Notes under the pieces: model-generated
Databases searched by the model: none
The model's input: only the letters and a program-made list of their open reading frames with translations
What the model was told of the DNA's origin: nothing
NCBI GenBank assembly: GCA_021825225.1
Contig: JAKAIH010000047.1
Location: 1 to 10,441 of the forward strand
Direction: 5' to 3'
Origin: Pseudomonadota bacterium
Lineage (GTDB): Bacteria > Pseudomonadota > Gammaproteobacteria > Burkholderiales > SG8-39
DNA length: 10,441 nucleotides
Position numbers and translations under genes: made by a program
Part shown: in pieces, positions 5,902-10,441 of the stretch
How positions within the stretch are numbered: the stretch's first letter is position 1
How the letters are laid out: each line of letters starts with the position of its first letter

Positions 5902-6680
5902 GCGCGCTGCTCGCGGTGTCGGCGGTGACGGTGCAGTTCGACGGCGTGACTGCGCTCAAGGACGTCTCTTTCGCCGTCCCCCAGGGCGAACTCCTGGGCC
6001 TGATCGGTCCCAACGGCGCCGGCAAGACCACCATGCTTCGCGTCATCACCGGTGTCGTGCGCCAGACCGCCGGCCGGGTTGAACTCGATGGCCGGCCGCT
6101 CGACGGGCTGCCTACCCACATTCGCATACGCCGCGGCCTCGCCCTGTCGCAGCAGATCGTCAGGCCGTTTCGCGAGATGTCGGTGATCGACAACGTCGCG
6201 CTGGCCGCAGGTCTGGACAAGACGGCCTCGCCGCTGAAGGCGCTGTTCCACCGGCAGCGCGCGCGCGAACTCGACACCGGTCGCGGCCTGCTCGCGCGCC
6301 TGGGCATCGAACAGCACGCGGACGAATCGCCGCAGATCCAGCCCATGGGCACGCTCAAGCGCCTGGAACTCGCGCGCGCGTTGGCGCTTTCGCCGCGGCT
6401 GTTGCTGCTGGACGAGCCGCTGGCGGGACTCAATTCGAAAGAGGCGCGCCTGCTCGCGGACACCATCACCGAAATCAACCGCGGCGGCACCACCATCATT
6501 CTGATCGAGCACAACCTCGGCGAAGTCATGCGCGTTTGCAAGCGGCTGGTGGTGCTCGACAACGGCGAGAAAATCGCCGAGGGCGAGCCGCAGGCGGTGA
6601 TGAACAATGCGGTGGTGCGCGCCGCCTACCTGGGCAGCGGCGCCGCGTCGCAGGAAGGGGAGCGTCATGCTGCGGCTTGA
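5898..6680 (+). CDS. livG: HAAT-family ABC importer ATPase, LivG-like, with atypical signature motif
   Basis: This is a cytoplasmic ATPase subunit of the importer, 260 residues from a GTG start that overlaps the livM stop by 4 bp. Walker A is GPNGAGKTT (residues 37-45), the Q-loop region is LALSQQIVRPF (81-91), Walker B is LLLLDEP (168-174, Asp172/Glu173), the D-loop follows at LAGLN, and the switch His is His205 in IEHN. The signature motif, usually LSYGQ or LSGGQ before RLEIARAL, reads QPMGTLKRLELARAL here, so the expected Leu-Ser pair is absent. The rest of the protein is intact, so I read it as functional but divergent. The reading frame is open far upstream; the GTG was chosen because it gives the normal LivG N-terminus. 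The gene overlaps livF by 14 bp. Confidence 0.92.
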   Translation: MSALLAVSAVTVQFDGVTALKDVSFAVPQGELLGLIGPNGAGKTTMLRVITGVVRQTAGRVELDGRPLDGLPTHIRIRRGLALSQQIVRPFREMSVIDNVALAAGLDKTASPLKALFHRQRARELDTGRGLLARLGIEQHADESPQIQPMGTLKRLELARALALSPRLLLLDEPLAGLNSKEARLLADTITEINRGGTTIILIEHNLGEVMRVCKRLVVLDNGEKIAEGEPQAVMNNAVVRAAYLGSGAASQEGERHAAA

Positions 6681-7371
6681 GCGCTTCTCCTGCGGCTATG
6701 GCTTGTTTCGCGCGGTCAGCGAACTGGAACTCGAAGTGCCGCACGGCACCATCACCGGCTTGATCGGACCGAACGGCGCCGGCAAGTCGTCCACCCTGAT
6801 GTGCGTCGCCGGCCACGTGAATCTGCTGGCCGGAAGTATCGTGTTCGACGAACTCGACATCGGCGGCCTGCCCGCCACCGAACGCGTGCGCCGCGGCATC
6901 GCGATCGCGCCCGAAGGCCGGCGCCTGTTCAAGGACCTGTCGGTGGAAGACAACCTGCGCGTCGGCGGCCTGATTCATCCGGCGGGCAGGTTCAAGGCCG
7001 ACCGCGACTACGTGCTGTCGCTGTTTCCGCGCCTGGGCGAACGGCTGGGATCGCTGGCCGCGAACCTGTCCGGCGGCGAGCAGCAGATGCTGTCGATAGG
7101 GCGCGCGCTGATGGCGCGGCCCAAGCTGATCATGATCGACGAACTCTCCCTCGGCCTGATGCCCAAGATGGTCGACCTGTGCTACGACGCATTGCTGCGT
7201 CTGAAGCAGGACGGCATGACCATATTGCTGGTGGAACAGAACACCGACCGCGTGCTGTCCGTGGCCGATCATGTATGCGTGCTCGAATCCGGCCACGCCG
7301 TATGGAGCGGCAACGCCGCCGATGCGCGCAACGATCCCACGCTCGCCGCGGCCTACCTCGGTCTGCATTGA
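6667..7371 (+). CDS. livF: HAAT-family ABC importer ATPase, LivF-like
   Basis: This is the second ATPase subunit, forming a heterodimer with the LivG-like protein. The 234-residue protein has Walker [10 protein letters not shown] (residues 34-42), the LivF-type Q-loop region [11 protein letters not shown] (78-88), a canonical signature LSGGEQQ (134-140), Walker B LIMIDE (154-159) and VEQN with Gln191 at the switch position, as is usual in LivF. The ATG at 6667 was chosen over an earlier in-frame start at 6607: it gives the normal N-terminus and follows a purine-rich GGAAGGGGAG ribosome site. It overlaps the end of livG by 14 bp and lies 47 bp before hutU, tying transport to the catabolic genes. 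Confidence 0.93.
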   Translation: MLRLERFSCGYGLFRAVSELELEVPHGTITGLIGPNGAGKSSTLMCVAGHVNLLAGSIVFDELDIGGLPATERVRRGIAIAPEGRRLFKDLSVEDNLRVGGLIHPAGRFKADRDYVLSLFPRLGERLGSLAANLSGGEQQMLSIGRALMARPKLIMIDELSLGLMPKMVDLCYDALLRLKQDGMTILLVEQNTDRVLSVADHVCVLESGHAVWSGNAADARNDPTLAAAYLGLH

Positions 7372-7418
7372 GGCGCCGGGCGAGCGACAGGCAAGAACTT
7401 CCGCAAAGGAGCACTTTC

Positions 7419-9131
7419 ATGAGCGATTGGAATCCGAACCCCGTCATCGACGATCCGCGCCACGATGCCGCGCGCGTAATCCGCGCGCCGCGCGGCACGA
7501 AGCTGTCCTGCAAGAACTGGATCATCGAGGCGGCCTACCGCATGATCCAGAACAACCTCGACGCCGAAGTGGCCGAGGATCCGACCAACCTCGTGGTCTA
7601 CGGCGGCATCGGCCGCGCGGCGCGCAACTGGGCTTGTTTCGACAAAATCCTGGAAATGCTACGCGGGCTGAACGAGGACGAGTCCTTGCTGGTGCAGTCG
7701 GGCAAGCCCGTCGGGGTGTTTCGCACCCACGCGGATGCGCCGCGGGTGCTGATCGCCAATTCCAACCTGGTGCCGAAGTGGGCCGATTGGGAGCATTTCA
7801 ACGAGCTCGACCGCAAGGGCCTGATGATGTACGGCCAGATGACGGCGGGCTCGTGGATCTACATCGGCAGCCAGGGCATCGTGCAGGGCACCTACGAGAC
7901 CTTCGCCGAAGCAGGCCGGCAGCACTATGGCGGCGACTGGTCGGGCAAATGGATACTCACCGCGGGCCTGGGCGGCATGGGCGGGGCGCAGCCGCTGGCC
8001 GCGACCATGGCCGGCGCGTCCATGCTGGCGATCGAGTGCGATCCGGCGCATATCGACATGCGTCTGCGCACGCGCTACCTCGACGAGCGCGCCGACACGC
8101 TGGACGAGGCGCTGGCGATTATCGAGCGCGCCTGCGCCGAAAAGCGCGCCGTTTCGGTCGGACTGCTCGGCAATGCCGCCGAGCTGCTGCCAAAGATCCT
8201 CAAGCGCGCGCAGACCAGCCAGCTGCGCCCGTCGCTGGTGACCGACCAGACCTCGGCGCACGACCCGGCCAACGGCTACCTGCCCGAGCACTGGTCTCTG
8301 GAAAAATGGCGCGACTTGAGGCGTACCGATCCGGAGGAGGTCGCGATTTCGGCGCGCGAAGCCATCGCCAACCATGTGCGCGCGATGCTGAGTTTCCATG
8401 CGATGCGCATACCCTGCGTGGACTACGGCAACAACATCCGCCAGGAAGCCAAGAACGTGGGGGTGAAGAACGCCTTCGATTTTCCGGGCTTCGTGCCGGC
8501 CTATATCCGGCCGCTGTTCTGCGAAGGCAAGGGGCCGTTCCGCTGGGTGGCGCTCTCCGGCGATCCGGAGGACATCTACAAGACCGACGCCAAGATCAAG
8601 GAACTGTTTCCGCAGCACGCGCATGTGCACCGCTGGCTCGACATGGCACGCGAACGCATCGCGTTCCAGGGCTTGCCGGCGCGCATCTGCTGGCTCGGCC
8701 TGGGCGAGCGCGACAAGGCGGGCCTCGCGTTCAACGAAATGGTCAGGCGCGGCGAGCTGAAGGCCCCGATCGTGATCGGCCGCGACCATCTGGATGCGGG
8801 CTCGGTGGCGAGTCCGAACCGCGAGACCGAGGCAATGCAGGACGGCAGCGACGCCGTGTCCGACTGGCCGCTGTTGAATGCCCTGCTCAGCACTGCGGGC
8901 GGCGCGAGCTGGGTCAGCTTCCATCACGGCGGCGGCGTCGGCATGGGCTATTCGCAGCACGCCGGCCTGGTCATCGTCTGCGACGGCAGCGATGCGGCCG
9001 CGACGCGCATCCGCCGGGTGCTATTCAACGACCCGGCGACCGGCGTGATGCGTCACGCCGACGCCGGCTACGAATCGGCAGTCAAGGCTGCCAGGGCGCA
9101 GGGGCTGAAGCTGCCATTTGTCACATGCTAA
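7419..9131 (+). CDS. hutU: Urocanate hydratase (urocanase)
   Basis: This cytosolic enzyme uses tightly bound NAD+ as an electrophile to add water to urocanate, giving 4-imidazolone-5-propionate, the second step of histidine breakdown. The 570-residue protein is close to the usual 555-560 and matches the Pseudomonas enzyme along its full length. Visible landmarks are [13 protein letters not shown] (59-71), the NAD-binding GLGGMGGAQ (183-191), TDQTSAHDP (275-283), DYGNNIRQ (335-342), the urocanase signature [10 protein letters not shown] with active-site Cys424 (Cys410 in Pseudomonas putida), and HHGGGVGMG (502-510). An AAAGGAG ribosome site (7405-7411) lies 7 nt before the ATG. The extra N-terminal residues (about 1-15) are the main length difference. 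It lies between the transporter genes and hutI on the same strand. Confidence 0.98.
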   Translation: MSDWNPNPVIDDPRHDAARVIRAPRGTKLSCKNWIIEAAYRMIQNNLDAEVAEDPTNLVVYGGIGRAARNWACFDKILEMLRGLNEDESLLVQSGKPVGVFRTHADAPRVLIANSNLVPKWADWEHFNELDRKGLMMYGQMTAGSWIYIGSQGIVQGTYETFAEAGRQHYGGDWSGKWILTAGLGGMGGAQPLAATMAGASMLAIECDPAHIDMRLRTRYLDERADTLDEALAIIERACAEKRAVSVGLLGNAAELLPKILKRAQTSQLRPSLVTDQTSAHDPANGYLPEHWSLEKWRDLRRTDPEEVAISAREAIANHVRAMLSFHAMRIPCVDYGNNIRQEAKNVGVKNAFDFPGFVPAYIRPLFCEGKGPFRWVALSGDPEDIYKTDAKIKELFPQHAHVHRWLDMARERIAFQGLPARICWLGLGERDKAGLAFNEMVRRGELKAPIVIGRDHLDAGSVASPNRETEAMQDGSDAVSDWPLLNALLSTAGGASWVSFHHGGGVGMGYSQHAGLVIVCDGSDAAATRIRRVLFNDPATGVMRHADAGYESAVKAARAQGLKLPFVTC

Positions 9132-9189
9132 TAGCGAAGTTCACCTTTGCCTGCTGCCTGAAAGGTCTTCGACGCCTGGGCGCAGGCAT

Positions 9190-10410
9190 ATGAAGCCGCG
9201 TTTCGACGCGCTCTGGCGCAACCTGAAAACCGGCGACGGGAGTGATCGCGCCGGACGCGCGGTCGCGATCGGCGTCAGTGCGGGAAAGATCGCCTGGTTC
9301 GGCGATGACGCCGGATTGCCGGCGTTCGAGCCGGCTGCCGCGTTCGTGCAGCACGATGGTGCCGGCGCCTTGGTCACGCCGGGGCTGGTGGAATGCCACA
9401 CGCATCTGGTGTTCGGCGGCAACCGCGCCGACGAATTCCGCCGGCGGCTGGCGGGCGCATCGTACGAAGAGATCGCGCGCGCCGGCGGCGGCATCGTCTC
9501 GACCGTCGGCGCGACCCGCGCGGCGAGCGAAGACGAACTGTTTGCATCGGCGGCGGCGCGCCTGCGCCGCCTCGTTTGCGAGGGCGTGACCACGGTGGAA
9601 ATCAAGTCCGGCTACGGCCTGGACTTACAGACCGAAGCGAAAATGCTGCGCGTGGCGCGCCGGCTCGGGCGCGAGCTGCCGGTGACGGTGTATGCGACTT
9701 TCCTCGGCGCTCACGCGCTGCCTCCGGAATATCGCGGCCGGCCCGACGACTACATCGAGCTCGTTTGCGGCATGCTGCCGGCGCTCGCCGATGAGGGGCT
9801 GGTGGATGCGGTGGACGTGTTCTGCGAGAACATCGCGTTTTCGGCGGCGCAGAGCGAGCGCGTGCTGCAGGCCGCCCAGCGCCTCGGGCTGCCGGTGAAA
9901 ATGCACGCAGAACAGCTTTCCAACATCGGTGCGACGCAGCTCGCAACGCGCTACGGCGCCTTGTCCACCGACCATCTGGAGCATGCCGCCGAGGCCGACG
10001 CCGAGGCCATGAGCCGTGCGGGAACTGTCGCGGTGCTGCTGCCCGCCGCCTACTATTGCCTGCGCGAAACGAAACGCCCGCCGGTCGAGCTGTTCCGCCG
10101 CCATGGCGTGCCCATGGCCATCGCCACCGACTGCAATCCCGGCACCGCGCCGGCGCTGTCGCCGCTGCTTGCCATGAACATGGCGTGCACGCTGTTCGGA
10201 CTGACGCTGGAGGAAGCCCTGCAGGGCTATACCCGCAATGCAGCGCTGGCGCTCGGCAAGGCCGGCCGGCACGGCGTGCTCGAGCCTGGGCGCGATGCGG
10301 ATTTCGTGCTCTGGGACGTCGACTCTCCGGCAGAGCTTGTTTACTGGCTCGGCGCGGCTGCCTGCCGCGCGGTGATCCGGCGCGGGGAGATTGTCCACGA
10401 CGAACATTAG
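9190..10410 (+). CDS. hutI: Imidazolonepropionase
   Basis: This cytosolic metallohydrolase of the amidohydrolase superfamily opens the ring of 4-imidazolone-5-propionate to give N-formimino-L-glutamate, the substrate of FtcD. The 406-residue protein has normal length. Metal ligands are visible: His70 and His72 in [10 protein letters not shown], His239 in KMHAEQL and Asp314 in [10 protein letters not shown]. They fall at a constant offset of 10 from the ligands I recall for the Bacillus subtilis enzyme (His80, His82, His249, Asp324). His262 in TDHLEH and the EIKSGYGLD stretch (137-145) are also typical. The ATG at 9190 gives the usual N-terminus; an in-frame TTG at 9118 would overlap hutU and add 24 unusual residues, so I rejected it. 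The ribosome site is weak and the gap from hutU is 58 bp. No terminator is visible in the 31 bases left, so the operon may continue. Confidence 0.97.
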   Translation: MKPRFDALWRNLKTGDGSDRAGRAVAIGVSAGKIAWFGDDAGLPAFEPAAAFVQHDGAGALVTPGLVECHTHLVFGGNRADEFRRRLAGASYEEIARAGGGIVSTVGATRAASEDELFASAAARLRRLVCEGVTTVEIKSGYGLDLQTEAKMLRVARRLGRELPVTVYATFLGAHALPPEYRGRPDDYIELVCGMLPALADEGLVDAVDVFCENIAFSAAQSERVLQAAQRLGLPVKMHAEQLSNIGATQLATRYGALSTDHLEHAAEADAEAMSRAGTVAVLLPAAYYCLRETKRPPVELFRRHGVPMAIATDCNPGTAPALSPLLAMNMACTLFGLTLEEALQGYTRNAALALGKAGRHGVLEPGRDADFVLWDVDSPAELVYWLGAAACRAVIRRGEIVHDEH

Positions 10411-10441
10411 GCTAGGCTATCAGTTGCGCCGCGATCGCCCT

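Noticed and set aside
9118..9189. Alternative TTG start for hutI overlapping hutU
   Set aside because: It adds 24 residues unlike the family's N-terminus and uses a rare start codon; ATG 9190 gives the normal length of 406.
10431..10438. GCGATCGC octamer resembling cyanobacterial HIP1
   Set aside because: A single copy is expected by chance in GC-rich DNA, and the genes do not look cyanobacterial.
1..10441. CRISPR array, tRNA/rRNA, insertion sequence or prophage signals
   Set aside because: No direct-repeat arrays, RNA-gene signatures, transposase or phage genes were seen; codon style is uniform across the window.

Overview
The window is a compact histidine/urocanate utilisation (hut) locus from a GC-rich bacterium. 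High G+C throughout, long antisense shadow frames, a HutC of the pseudomonad type and a urocanase and imidazolonepropionase that resemble Pseudomonas enzymes along their whole length suggest a proteobacterium, possibly a betaproteobacterium. The taxonomic call is an inference from gene style only.

Layout. Two transcription units diverge from a 237-bp regulatory region (2722-2958). Leftward: hutC (GntR/UTRA repressor, 1981-2721), then ftcD (96-1940), a fused glutamate formimidoyltransferase/formimidoyl-THF cyclodeaminase. Rightward: a complete five-gene branched-chain-amino-acid-type (HAAT) ABC importer, with a periplasmic binding protein (2959-4107), two permeases (4183-5046 and 5050-5901) and two ATPases (5898-6680 and 6667-7371), followed by hutU (urocanate hydratase, 7419-9131) and hutI (imidazolonepropionase, 9190-10410). 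All rightward genes are tightly spaced or overlapping and look like one operon that may continue past the right edge. Positions 1-95 and 10411-10441 hold no gene I can support.

How it works together. The importer probably brings in histidine, urocanate or a related imidazole compound. HutU converts urocanate to imidazolonepropionate, HutI opens the ring to N-formimino-L-glutamate (FIGLU), and the FtcD fusion transfers the formimino group to tetrahydrofolate and deaminates it to 5,10-methenyl-THF. This gives glutamate, ammonia and a one-carbon unit, as in the animal pathway, rather than using HutG or HutF/HutG. HutC, whose known inducer is urocanate, probably represses both units: two 12-bp operator-like sites that are exact reverse complements of each other lie 57 bp apart in the divergent promoter region.

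Points for a second look: a roughly 75-residue insertion in FtcD with an exact C2H2 zinc-finger spacing; the HAAT-family transporter embedded in a hut operon; the absence of hutH, hutF and hutG from the window; the mirrored HutC operators; a degenerate ABC signature motif in the LivG-like ATPase; and a strong hairpin after the binding-protein gene.
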